Below, piece after piece: positions 37,669 through 48,975 of a DNA stretch of 64,000 nucleotides. The translations under genes and the position numbers were made by a program. The notes under the pieces were generated by a model that ran no database searches, was not told the origin of the DNA, and saw nothing but the letters and a program-made list of their open reading frames with translations. The stretch spans positions 21,833,242 through 21,897,241 of the forward strand of contig NC_030858.1 in the NCBI RefSeq assembly GCF_000208745.1, given 5' to 3'. Source of the stretch: Theobroma cacao. Lineage: Eukaryota > Streptophyta > Magnoliopsida > Malvales > Malvaceae. Within the stretch, counting starts at the first letter, position 1. The number at the start of each line of letters is the position of its first letter.

Positions 37669-38323
37669 TTAAATCTTATCCAATTGTTCATGAAATTACA
37701 ATAATGCCCTTAGCAATGCCATTTGTCTTCCTCTTGTTTTTGTGAAATCTTTTACTCTTTTGACACTAGAGAAAGGTCCAAAATCCTCTGAAAGAGGTCC
37801 CTGAAGTTGCCTTCAAAAGTCCTAGCTTCAAAAACCCCAAAATCTTGTTATTTGTAGAATTTACGGTGAGGTCCGCGGCTCTCAATTTCCAGCGTCGCGG
37901 TGCTCAAACATTCTGCCAATTTTCGGTTCTTCTAGCATAGTACTTTACTTCGACAAAGATTTTGACTACCTTACCACTAGAACTGGGAAAAGTGGCAAAA
38001 ATCAAAGTTGTAGACCTACCTCTTAGCTTTCTAATGGTTTAAAAATCATGTTATTTGAACTTCTGTAGTGGGAGATATACTTCAAAAACCGAAATATATG
38101 CAAATAGGGCTACTATTCATTATGCATCTTTCTTCACTAATTAAAATTGTTTTTGATCCTACTCCTATAATGACATAAGATAATTATAAGTAACATAAAA
38201 CTAGCATCATTAGCTCAAATTAAACCTTTAAACATAAGTTCCACCTCGAGTTATGCATCTATGTAGGTCGAGGTTTCACACGTAAATGTTATTAGCCACC
38301 ATATCAAAATACGGGGTACTACA

Positions 38324-38340
38324 GTCTCCCCCACTTAAAA
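38324..38340 (-). promoter_or_regulatory. E2 polypurine tract
   Basis: The minus strand reads TTTTAAGTGGGGGAGAC next to the LTR. With the preceding GAGGACGAATTC box it matches E1. Confidence 0.9.
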
Positions 38341-41300
38341 TGAATTCGTCCTCAAATTCAAATCAACATACTGTGAATAGTCAAAGTTCTAAAATTCTAC
38401 CACATCACTTTTGTCAAGCATTCTTAACATAAGATCTTGGTTTATGTATTATATTGACTTCCAATCTTATAGAAAATTCGACAATATCATAATACATTTA
38501 ATCATGGGTACTACTTTTGTTGGATCAAAACAATACCATTCTTCATCTTATGAAGAGAATTCAAATATGCTATTAATTCTGGTCACACCTAAATCAAATC
38601 ATCTTTAAATCATCAATTATACATGTTTACTTAACCATCCACAACTCCTCTACCTTGATCTTTTATCAAACTTTCCCACATTCAAGCATTTCATAATACG
38701 TAAGGGTCAAAACATGCTTTATTTATTTCAAATATATTTGACATCATGGATGATTGAAATCTAGTAACCACTAGTAACCATATCCTTAAAAACAAACTCC
38801 AATACTTTCATGATCGAGTGCTCACTAGATAAATCTCAACTTATACCACTGGGCATTTCAAAAAACCATGACATCCCACATACCTCCTTATGATCTTAAC
38901 CAATCTCTTTAATCAATAACCAAACCACTTAAGGTTAAATTTGCTCAAAATTTTTCCTTTAAAGTTCCATTCCTAGTCTTGTCTTGATTACTAATCATCT
39001 CTATATTTCCAATGTCATAGCTAATTTGTTCGTCGTCAACCACATACAACATATCTAACTTGAAATTCCTCAAATCTACTCCAAATGTTCGATCTCATGG
39101 CCTCATTAGTTTATCAGTTTGAGGATGATATTGGACATTGATCTTTCCTTAAGTGTAGTTTAAAATCAAGGAATCATTTACTAAGACCTTTCCGAAATTA
39201 ACTTCTTTTAACCCTTTTTACCTTAGAAAATTAAAATCATAATCATTCATTCTAAATTATGGGCTTTATGCTAATCAAGGCAGATTTCACACTTTTTCTT
39301 ACACGAATTCAAATGCACACCTTCACGCATAAGCTATAATCTTTTCCCCAAATCTTCATATATCATAACTATATATTGGAGCTATATCAAAACTAAAACA
39401 TCATTTTCTATTGCCCTTTAGGATTTTAAATTCATGTCATACTTCTCTATTTGTGTACTTCATAATAGCCTCACAATTTCCATCTCACAATTAAGCTAGT
39501 TCAGATCCACAGCCTCTCAGACTATATCAAGAACATCAAGTTTGATTATGATATAATAGAACTTTATGAACTCATACTAAAAATATAGACACTTACCTAT
39601 AGGATAATAGAATTATAATCAACTTATTCACTTTCAAGATCATTGATGGATTATCTTAGTCATTACCTAATGCTATAACCGCTGATAGGATATCATCATC
39701 AAATCAAATTATAACCAACTCCATCTGAGTTCATTTTCACCCATATGCAACATTTATATATCCATATATATTTTCAAAAATTTCGACTTCAAGTAGCGTT
39801 AGGCATATCAAGCTCAATAAGCCATCTGTAAAACCAAAATAATCGATAATCAAATTTAGAATCATTTCTTCTTATAGTTGATTAGATCATGCTCATCATT
39901 TATGGTGAATACACAAAGCTGATTTCAATAGTCCATTCTCATACGAAAGTCAACCACTAATTGGCAACATCCTCAAACATCACATGTTTTATAGTCGATT
40001 TTCTTAGCTAGAATTTATATTCTATTGTCATGCCTCTAAGTCATAGCTCATTACCAAAGTCTTTGCCCGTATAAGATTAATTAAAATCTTAAATCATCAA
40101 CTCTTGTTCTAAGTGGATCTCTACAATTCCCATAACGTATTTCTATTCCCTCACCAAGGGTAGTATTATTTAATCAAAGCATATCACCCTAGTTCTCTAA
40201 ACGTTCGTAACACAATTCAACCTTTGCCTACCCTTATCAAGCACTTTACCTTGATAATTCTCAAAATAAATTCGAACCTTATGGGGGGAAAGATGGCGCG
40301 TTTCACAATTTATGCCTTGTGTCTACAGTATATCGAGACCGTAACTTCATAAGGTCTGCATAATGGTAAGATAATCATTGCCTTAGACGAATATTTCCAG
40401 GAATCCTTATATTTGCAACATATCTTTATACTTATGTGACATATCAGTCACGAGCCCCATCTTGACTATTATAGCCATTTGTTCTTTGAAATTTAATGTT
40501 TTCTCAGTGTGAGAAATCTCTCGAATTTATCTCATCCGGGTGTCCACAAGGTGGATGCAAGTCCATAACTTATAGTTCAATGCCTAAAGCAGTGAACATT
40601 ATCACACTGTTGGAGTTCTACGCTATGCCATATTATAGAAAAATATAATCTCATAACTATGACAATGAAATTCTAAGATTCCACCTTTATCTACCAATCA
40701 TAGCTCCCTTTTATGAGCATATACTTATACACTGCTTGATTGTTCGCAAGTCACTTATGGCCATCCAAATTCGACCTCTCATGGTAAGTCGAACTAGTAT
40801 ATTATTCTTATGCTTTTTGATACACTTCCCAAAACGTTCAAACACATCCTTTAATAAGATTTCGTTGAGGATTTAAACAATCAAAGGCTTAATCTCAAAG
40901 CCACTCATAACTTTAACAATTCAATGTATGCCAAATAACATTTTAGCTCATTGACCCCAATGGGCATTATTTTAAGATCTTCCAAAGTGTCCTCCTCTTA
41001 TTTCAAACCGAACTAAACTAACTTAGTACTTTTGCATTAATTATCCTTAAGCTCTTATGTTTGTTATAACAATATCCTTATTTCACCCATCATTCATTTT
41101 AAAGGCTTTGTTGATGTATATAGGGCCTTTAACCTGTCTCAATGCATTCCACATATATGCTAGAGCATTTTCAATCTCATGCCTAACTTATAATCATGTA
41201 ACTATCAGTGAGACCAAATTCCTCCATAGAATATCTCCTTCCACGTTATGCATGTGAATCACAAAACATTCCACATTCAAGTATATGCCTGTATATTGAT

Positions 41301-42785
41301 AACCTTCATATATTTCATGATCATGGAAACCACAATTTGCAAAACAAAGTTTCTATCACAAATATGCAATCGCAACATTAATTTTGATATATCTATTTTC
41401 ACATTTTGTGGTATGCCAAAATCGTCATTTAGGCAGATTGCACTACTAGCAATCATATTCCTTGGCCATAACATTTAGTACAATTTGATTCAGTAATTGT
41501 CTCCTAATAACTCTTGGTTACGTATATATCAAATTGTACACCACTTATCATAGAGATCTTGACTTTACTCTTTAGTTCTTAACCCATTACATTCATAAAG
41601 TGAATAATTTACTTAACTATTGTATCTCGCCTTTGAGGTCATAAGATCAAAGTTTCTTAAACTTAGGATATAGAAACTTCCTCCTAGAACTTATCCAAGA
41701 ATTGATATTTCCCAGATCCTTTACCTCTGGGAAGATCACATTCAAAACTGATCATTTTTATCATAGATTGTGTACTGAACCCAATAAACTTTTAAATTGA
41801 TCGCTAAAGCAATTCGTATATCAAACTCAAATATAGAACTCCATATGGCATTTGGACTAGATTCGACATTTCTCAGTCATTTAACTTTAAGCCATCAAAT
41901 CCACAGCTAGTCCTTTAATCCTTTAACCTCACATTAAGCATAACAAAGTTCAAGCTCTTCCTTAGGGCAAATTTATTTACTATCCTTTCAGTTGATGACC
42001 ACGCATCAATAATAATAATCATTGATTTTCACCCTTGGCTAATTCATGTACTTATAAGTATAACCCATAATAATTCAAATCAAAACTTGGGATCTCGTAA
42101 TCACTTCATTGAAATCAAAACCAGCTCCATCTAAGCTACTATACACATATTTGACACTTATACGCTTATAAAATATTTCAAAATCCCACACTATTTTTTT
42201 TTTATATAGGAGCATCTCAAGCTTAATTAACATAGTGCTCTCACCCCGGTGCACATAACTATTGGTTTACACCTCCCTCAAGGCTTAGATTTGTAAACTC
42301 CAAGTAAATTACAACCATCACTATTCGTTTCGATCAAGTATGCCCCTGATTACCATTATCATACATGCTCTATATTGACCTCAAATGCAACCATAGTTAT
42401 CTAATTGTCTTCCCATTAACAATTATGGGTTCAAATTATAATTCCAACAAATGACTAACTTATTACGGACCTATTAGTCCAACTCCACCTTCTTCCATCC
42501 TTAATCGGAGGGATATATCATTACACTACCCTCTCATTAGGAGCATTTGCTTAAAATCTTTCCAACATCAGCCCGTGTCTTGAGTGGCATCTCAAACCCG
42601 GACAACGGCACTACTTATAACCTTTATGTAACGTTAGTAAAAGGGTAGGTTACTAGTAATAGGAGTTCATATAACCTCATGTCTATGAATTGTGCTACAG
42701 TTACAAACCATAAACAAGACTCTACATTAACTCCAACAACTCCGCTGACTAACACGAGAATCCCTAAGATTCAACTAAACCTACA
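38341..42785 (-). mobile_element. E2 interior, no coding sequence seen
   Basis: I find no gag, protease, RT or integrase motif on either strand. Just inside the primer site the minus strand (about 42670-42785) matches the E1 leader at 8040-8120, including the GTTGTTGGAGT stretch. The remainder is AT-rich, pyrimidine-biased on the plus strand. Short frames (41057-41257, 41248-41478) have no recognisable content. Confidence 0.7.
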
Positions 42786-42797
42786 GCTCTGATACCA
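42786..42797 (-). promoter_or_regulatory. E2 primer binding site (initiator Met tRNA)
   Basis: The plus strand GCTCTGATACCA is the complement of TGGTATCAGAGC. It lies four bases from the LTR, the same spacing as in E1. Confidence 0.93.
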
Positions 42798-42801
42798 ACA
42801 T

Positions 42802-43606
42802 TGTCACAGCCTAATTTTTGAGCCATGACCAATGCAAAGGCCCAATGGGCTCAACCCACTAAGCCTAGGCAAGCCTACTTAATTGATCTTATACATCAAT
42901 CCGTATTCCTTTAGAATCCAAAGCTTGAAATGTTCAAATACTGTTTCTTTGAAAATGATTCATAAAACCGAATCATACATTCATAATGACATCATCCACC
43001 AATATATTCATAAATATATTAACAAATGATTCTTAATGTTTCACATTAAATATTTATATACACATAATTAGACCTTGACCATCAGCGGAGTGACTTTGGG
43101 CGTGGTTGTAAACATTTAATGTCATGGTAAACCTACCGAGCAATGTATAGGGAGGAGCACCTCATCCTAGGCTCTAATTACCTTTAACTCAGGAAACCTA
43201 AAACATGAATTTTAAAAACGTGAGTACAAACTCAGTGAGTGAACATAGGAAGGGAACAAGCAATATAATAAGGAAAAGTTTGAAATCATAATGCACTTTA
43301 GCTTAAGTCCATATTAAAACCCTCAATTAAACCCTTGGTTTCTATATCATGTGACGATAGAGAATTCATATTCCACATGAAATTGGAGAAGTGGAAAATA
43401 TGGCAAAAACCAGCCAAATGATAAGCAGAACAGAAAGTTTCATTCTCGCTGCAACAAAATTCTGGCCAGACAAAATCCAAGGGGCTTATACTACCACCGA
43501 GAAAATCCACTCATGCCACATTGCATAATAAATTGAACACATTGACAATACTCAAGTTTTCAATAGTCAATGCAAGCACATATTAAGTCCAAACATCTCT
43601 ATATAG

Positions 43607-43646
<40 letters not shown>

Positions 43647-45497
43647 CATACACCACCATCTCGCCCAGCTTATATGCATCCCCCCACATCATGCACATAG
43701 TCAGACACCTCGTCTCACCCAACTCATATGCATCCCCCCACAACGTGCACATAGCCGAAGTCATCATCTCACCCAGCTCATGTGCATCCCCCCACATCAT
43801 GCATATAGCCGAAGTCATCGTCTCACCCAGCTCATGTGCATCCCCCCAAATCGTGCACATAGCCGGAGTCATCGTGTGCATCCCCCCACATCGTGCCCAA
43901 CCAATATTATCATCCATCTCCGTCACCACCGTCATCACCGGCAGGTGCACACTTACCCCGCACATGCACGATTGCATTTTTGTCACACAATATACCATTT
44001 ATGACATTATATATATATATATATATATATACATTAATATTATACATAAACACATGGATTTATCACACCATCCATTTTATAGCATGAAAACATTTCATAA
44101 AGGCTTGCTCCCATGAGAGTTTTGAAGAAAACCAATAAAATATTTTAAGGGATTCAATCAAACATAAATGTGTATATCCGAAAACATTTTAATGCAAGCT
44201 CACTCACCTGTCTTTGTTGATTCTTAAAGCAGCTCTAACTTCCACTAATGCTCCGAATGGTGATGTGGGGTTTTGGTGGAGCCTATCACACATTAGCATC
44301 ACAATCAACTCAATCACATAACCATAATTCTAAAGCTATCTCCTAAATCATGTTCCACTAGTTATTCCTAACTAGCTTCCAACTACTATCAAGTGGCTAT
44401 TTATTTGCACTATTATAATCACACCAAAATGAATAAACTACTTGAACTACAAAACACTCATAAATCTAACTATTAATCATTCTCAACAACTAAAATATTA
44501 ACTCAATTTCAATGCTCACCTTGCTAGATTTGCAATTGAATATCTCCTCAAGAATTCCTAATTATTATAAAAAGTCTTTCTTTCTCTCTCTAAAACCCTA
44601 GTTAGTGAGAGAAAGTATTGATCTAAGACATTTCAAGGGTTTTAAGGTGAAAGAATGAAATAGCATAAGAGGTTCCATAAAAAAAATGCACAAAAGCATG
44701 AAAATGAAGGTTAACTTAAGAGAGTTATGGAAGCTTGAAGAGTACTCCCATGAAAGGTGAAGAAATGTGGGATGGGAGGAAGAAGAAAAAGATGAAGTGC
44801 TAGAAATTTGAAGAAGGTGCTAGAGAATGAAGATATTTATAGTTAAATCTTATCCAATTGTTCATGAAATTACAATAATGCCCTTAGCAATGCCATTTGT
44901 CTTCCTCTTGTTCTTGTGAAATCTTTTACTCTTTTGACACTAGAGAAAGGTCCAAAATCCTCTTAAAGAGGTCCCTTAAGTAGCCCTCAAAAGTTCTAGC
45001 TTCAAAAACCCCAAAATCTTGTTATTTGTAAAATTTATAGTGAGGGTCGCGGCTCACAAGTTCCAGTGCCGCGGCGCTCAAACATTTTACCAATTTTGGT
45101 TCTTCTAGCACAGTACTTTCACTTTGACAAAGATTTTGACCACCTTACCACTAGAACTAGGAAAAGTGGTAAACATCAAAGTTTTAGACCTGCCTCTTAG
45201 CTTTCTAATGGTTTAAAAATCATGTTATTTGAACATCTGTTGTGGGAGATATACTTGAAAAACCGAAATATATGCAAATAGGGTTACTATTCATTATGCA
45301 TCTTTCTTCACCAATTAAAATTATTTTTGATCCTACTCCTATAACGACATAAGATAATTATAAGTAACATAAAACTAGCATCATTAGCTCAAATTAAACC
45401 TTTAAACATAAGTTCCACCTCGAGTTATGCATCTATGAAGATCGAGGTTTCACACGTAAGCTTTATTAGCCACCATATCAAAGTACGAGGTACTACA
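42802..45497 (-). repeat. E2 5' LTR (right)
   Basis: This 2696-bp LTR has intact termini, TGTCACAGCC and AGGTACTACA. It carries a larger 54-bp array (43669-43905) and longer (TA)n runs (43612-43642 and 44010-44031) than the left LTR. The R core is at 43220-43260 and the TATA-like box at 44832-44842. Confidence 0.93.
43669..43905 (-). repeat. 54-bp minisatellite in E2 right LTR
   Basis: Units start at 43669, 43723, 43777 and 43831, all 54 bases apart, with an additional shortened unit from about 43874. The array is therefore larger than the one in the left LTR, which implies change after insertion. Confidence 0.9.
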
Positions 45498-46300
45498 CTT
45501 CTGTCTTGTTGATCAATTGTGGCTTCTTATTCATATGATTTTTGATATGTGTCTTTGAATGATTGATTTATTCTTGGCATACAATTTTTGTCCTACACAC
45601 TAAAATAATATAATTAGACATCTATGAAAGGGAATATTTTGCTATCATCAAAAACATATAGAGTCAACATTCTTTATCTCTTATTTTTTATGATGACAAA
45701 ACACTCCTAGATTAATAGTGCAATGTCTATGCTCAATATAAAATGCTTTAAATCTTTATGCATAATGAGTTGCTCCCCTTTAGTCAATGCATCTAGTTTT
45801 CTTTAAAGATTTTGCAATAAACTATTTATAATATCCATAATAGCTAAACAAGATATACAATGCCCACATTAGCTAAGCAAGATATATTGAATATCCATAA
45901 TAACTAGCACATAATATTCAATAAAATCATAACTAAGCATCACACATATAAATTAAACATGAAAACCTATCACACTCAATTTAACTTAGTTTTCCTTCTC
46001 TTCTTTTTTTTGCCATCATTAAAAAAGATATTCAAAACTCTCCCGTAATGAGTGCATCTAGATTTTTCTTTAATCTTTAAATCAGACTTTAATGAATAGG
46101 AATCATAAGCACTCATATACTTAAGTCATACAAGCTTATAGATTTAGTTCAATAACTTCAAGAGTCAAGCTTGTGTCTATGTAAGAACAAATGTATGGGA
46201 GTTAAATCATTTCAAGAAATTGTCAAAGATTACTTAAATAATGTTCAAGCAAATTTGATCATTTTGTCATAATCAAAACTATAATAATTTTAAGCTAACA
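45498..46300 (-). repeat. N 5' LTR, right piece
   Basis: Sequence continues from 35702 after the duplicated CTTCT. It aligns with about 25397-26201 of the left LTR and ends AGCTAACA at 46300. Confidence 0.92.
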
Positions 46301-46817
46301 TAAAAAGCTAAGAGGTAGGGCTACAATTTTTATGTTTACCACCTTACCCAGTTCTGATCGAAAGGTGGTCAAAATCTTTGTCAAAGTGAAAGTACTGCAC
46401 CAAAAGAACAAAAAAATGTATTTTTGTAAATTATGTGAAAGTTTGACTAGCTTTAGAGATAAATATCTAAAGTTTCAACACTTTCTCCTCACTTCCAGTA
46501 GCTTCTGCTTCTTCTTCTTCCCATCCTTCTTCCCTATTTCAAGTTTTCCATCTTCCATGGAGGCCACCCTTACAACCTTCATAACTTTCTCATAATAACC
46601 CCAAATCTCATGTTTTTGGTACATTTTTTCATAAGGTAATTCGTTCTCTTTCACTTTTTCACCTCAAAAACCCTCAAAAAAAATTTTCCTATGCACTTTT
46701 TCTCACTAGCTGAACATTTTAGGGAGAGAAAGACTCTTCAAAATAGCTTGAGAAAACCCTTAAAAGAATTTTCTCTCTTAAATTCTCACTAAAGGATTCA
46801 ACAACAAGTTTACCAAG

Positions 46818-47062
46818 GTGAGTAATGAGTTAAGGTTGATTTTTAAGTTGTTAATGAAGGCCAATAATTAGATTTGTGGGTTGTACTATTGTTGAAGGAT
46901 ATTTATTTCTTTTTAGTGTGACTAGAATGGTGCAAATTAATGACTAGTCAAATGGTAATTGGAAACTAGTTAGGAATAACTAGTAAAGTTTGATTTAGGA
47001 AACAGCTTTTGGAATAATATTCAAGTAAATTGGGTTGGTTGTGATGCTATTGTGTGTGATAG
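46818..47062 (+). other. Candidate leader intron in G1 LTR
   Basis: AAG|GTGAGTAATG at 46818 is a good splice donor match, and GTGTGATAG|GTTTC at 47062 is an acceptor candidate, 245 bases apart. Positions correspond to the candidate introns in E2 and solo LTR D. Confidence 0.47.
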
Positions 47063-47350
47063 GTTTCGACGAGACCCCACATCTCCATTTGGAGCAATAG
47101 TCGAAGTTGGAGTTGACCAAAGAATCAATAAAGATAGGTGAGTGAACTTGCGTTAAAATGTTTTGGGATAAATGCATATGTGTTTGATTGAATCACTTGA
47201 AATATTTTATTGGTCAAGCCCTTGATGAAACATTTTTATGCTATGAACTGTTTAATATAATGAAACCATGTGGTCCTACATTATGTGGATATGTATGTTG
47301 TGCCTTGAATGATAATGTTGATGATAACTATAACCGTTCATGTGCAATGT

Positions 47351-47490
47351 GGGAGTGCACATGACGGTGCCGGTGGTGTGTGGTGTGGGAATGCACATGC
47401 CGGTGATGATGTGGTGTGGGAGTGTACATGATGATATTGCCTGGTGCACTGTGAGAGTGCACATGATGATTCTAGCTATGTGCGGTGCGG
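47351..47490 (+). repeat. Irregular 31-36-bp minisatellite in G1 LTR
   Basis: GGGAGTG-like unit starts at 47351, 47387, 47418 and 47453 have spacings 36, 31 and 35. It sits at the same LTR position as the arrays of E1, E2 and D. Confidence 0.75.
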
Positions 47491-48328
47491 AACTACTCAT
47501 GAGCTAATGAGCCGGTGGTTGTATACATGTTTACACATATCATAGAGAGGTTAGAGAGAAATATTATGTGATTATAATGAATGTTGAATGTTGAAATTGT
47601 TAATTGCTTCCAAATTGATTTTCATTGCAATGAAAAATTATATCTTGCTTGTCTTGCCTGGATATTTGTTGTAGTTTCCATTCTTTTCAATTTTGTTGTT
47701 GATCCTAGATCCTTCACCCTAAGGGATTAAATAATCAAAGGTTAAATTAAGGGGCTTTACAAGAAATTAAGCTAAATTGCATTTTTTTAACATAAGTGCA
47801 TCATGTTTTCTAAAACTTTTCATATCGTTTACTTGTTCCCTTCCTATGTTCACTCACTGGGTTTATACTCATTCTTTTAAGCTTCATGTTTTCAGAGTCG
47901 GAGGTAGTTGGGACCTAGATTGAAGTGTCCATAAGTATTCGTCTTTTGGTAGGTACCATGGCATTCAGTAGTTGTACCTTCACCTAAAGTCACTCTGCTG
48001 ATAGTCAAGAGTCTTTTGCCTACATATACGTATTCGTGATGTAATTCACTAAGATTCATAGTATAAACAATATATGTATATTTTGATTGATAATGCCACT
48101 ACGAGTTGGCAATGGGTGATATTATTTTGGATGATATAAATGTAAGTATTTGATTGCCATAGATATCATTGAATATTTTATAGCTGAGAGTTACGAAATG
48201 TGACTTTAGGAATGATTGCTGAAATGAAGATCAAGATTGCAAAAAAAAAAAAAAGGCTTGCTTGGGCTTAGTGGGCTATGCTCATTGGGCCCATGCACCT
48301 ATCATGGCTCGGGATTTGGGTAGTGACA

Positions 48329-48975
48329 AATTGGCTTCGAAGGTAAGCTTAATGATATGTGTGGTGATCTTTAGAGACATTAAGGATGATGATATGCCCT
48401 CACATTGAAAATTTAGGGATAGTGATATGCCCTATGTTTGGAGATGTTTGTGGGATTATGTGGTTGCACTGAGAGTGTAGTATTTATATATATATATATA
48501 ATTACACATTATTTTGTTTATCTGTACCACTCGCTAAGTATTATAGTACTTACCCATTTGTGTACCATGTGTAGATAAATAGGCCTCAGAGCTATGTGGT
48601 AAAGGTCACTTCACGACAGATCGATTTTGGCATCTGATAGGTTCCCATCCATTATGTCACACAGTTGCATTAGTCATGAGCTTCTGCTCTGCACTTAATT
48701 TGTTGTGTGTGTAGGCATGATGTGCCATATGAACTTGTGTAAGGGTTGTTATGTACAAACCCATCTTGGATGGCCAACATATGGCCCTACAAATATTTGT
48801 ATGAATTATATGCCAGGGATAATGTAATATATTTGGTTTTATTGTGAATATTTGATTATGGAATCCCTTGGCTTTGAGTTATATGGTTGTGAACTTTGAG
48901 GCTTACTCGAGTCTAGTGAGCTTGCTTGTTGGGCTCTTGCGACGATCACGGACCCTCGGATTTGGATCGTGGCAT
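48329..48975 (+). mobile_element. LTR 3' fragment of another gypsy element
   Basis: The sequence has an R/U5 layout (ACCACTCGCTAAGTATTATAG near 48525, followed by a CCTCAGAGCTATG block). It ends with a TTGGGCTCTTGCGACGATCAC stretch and GGATCGTGGCA, which parallels the ends of the G1, E1 and E2 LTRs. Its 5' part is missing. A (TA)n tract is at 48486-48502. Confidence 0.6.

Larger units (their letters stand above)
35703..38323 (-). repeat. E2 3' LTR (left)
   Basis: This 2621-bp LTR ends GGGGTACTACA on the right. Its left terminus is TTTCGCAG where the other LTR has TGTCACAG, so the terminal TG is mutated. It contains the R core (36121-36165), a 54-bp minisatellite (36556-36747), a candidate intron (37118-37353) and a TATA-like box (37658-37668). 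In a stretch of about 215 bases near 35885-36100 I counted roughly 17 differences from the right LTR by eye. Confidence 0.92.
35703..45497 (-). mobile_element. E2: non-autonomous LTR element in the N LTR
   Basis: The two LTRs (35703-38323 and 42802-45497) are in direct orientation. Primer site and polypurine tract show it reads on the minus strand. Flanks are CTTCA (35698-35702) and CTTCT (45498-45502). The unfilled target is seen in the other N LTR at about 25397-25401 (GGGGCTTCTATCTTGC). The interior of about 4.5 kb has no recognisable coding sequence. Its 5' leader and polypurine region match E1, so E1 and E2 belong to one long non-autonomous group. Confidence 0.92.
24376..46300 (-). mobile_element. 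N: copia-type, gag-only LTR element in the G1 LTR
   Basis: The two LTRs (24376-26201 and 34691-35702 plus 45498-46300) start TGTTGGTCCC and end AGCTAACA as read on the plus strand. The polypurine tract is beside the left LTR and the primer site beside the right LTR, so the element reads on the minus strand. Flanks are TAGAA (24371-24375) and TAAAA (46301-46305). The uninterrupted target can be seen in E2, where the complement of 38009-38034 reads straight through. The interior has a damaged gag and about 4.5 kb of non-coding sequence but no pol. Confidence 0.9.
4851..48328 (+). mobile_element. G1: decayed Ty3/gypsy chromovirus hosting nested insertions
   Basis: The pieces of one element appear in the right order: gag end/protease (4851-5211), rest of protease and reverse transcriptase (17813-19296), RNase H end, integrase and chromodomain-like tail (22229-23940), polypurine tract (23995-24006) and 3' LTR (24007-24375 plus 46301-48328). 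Everything between the pieces is later insertions. The 5' LTR and most of gag are lost. Gypsy order (integrase after RT), the GPY/F-type integrase end and the chromodomain-like tail point to a Tekay/Del-type chromovirus. In-frame stops and frameshifts throughout mean it is dead. Confidence 0.9.
46301..48328 (+). repeat. G1 3' LTR, right piece
   Basis: After the duplicated 5 bases the G1 LTR resumes with AAGCTAAGAGGTAGG. It holds a candidate intron (46818-47062), a diverged 31-36-bp minisatellite (about 47351-47490), the R core CACTCACTGGGTTTATAC (within 47832-47873) and the end TAGTGACA at 48328. No target-site duplication can be assigned because the other end of G1 is lost. Confidence 0.88.

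Noticed and set aside
43612..43642. (TA)n runs as centromere or matrix-attachment signals
   Set aside because: The runs (9599-9621, 10661-10680, 17101-17116, 36509-36530, 43612-43642, 44010-44031, 48486-48502) are mostly at a set place beside LTR minisatellites and are ordinary microsatellites.
43669..43905. CRISPR-like array of regularly spaced repeats
   Set aside because: The units are directly tandem with no unique spacers, lie in plant LTRs and have no cas genes nearby. They are minisatellites.
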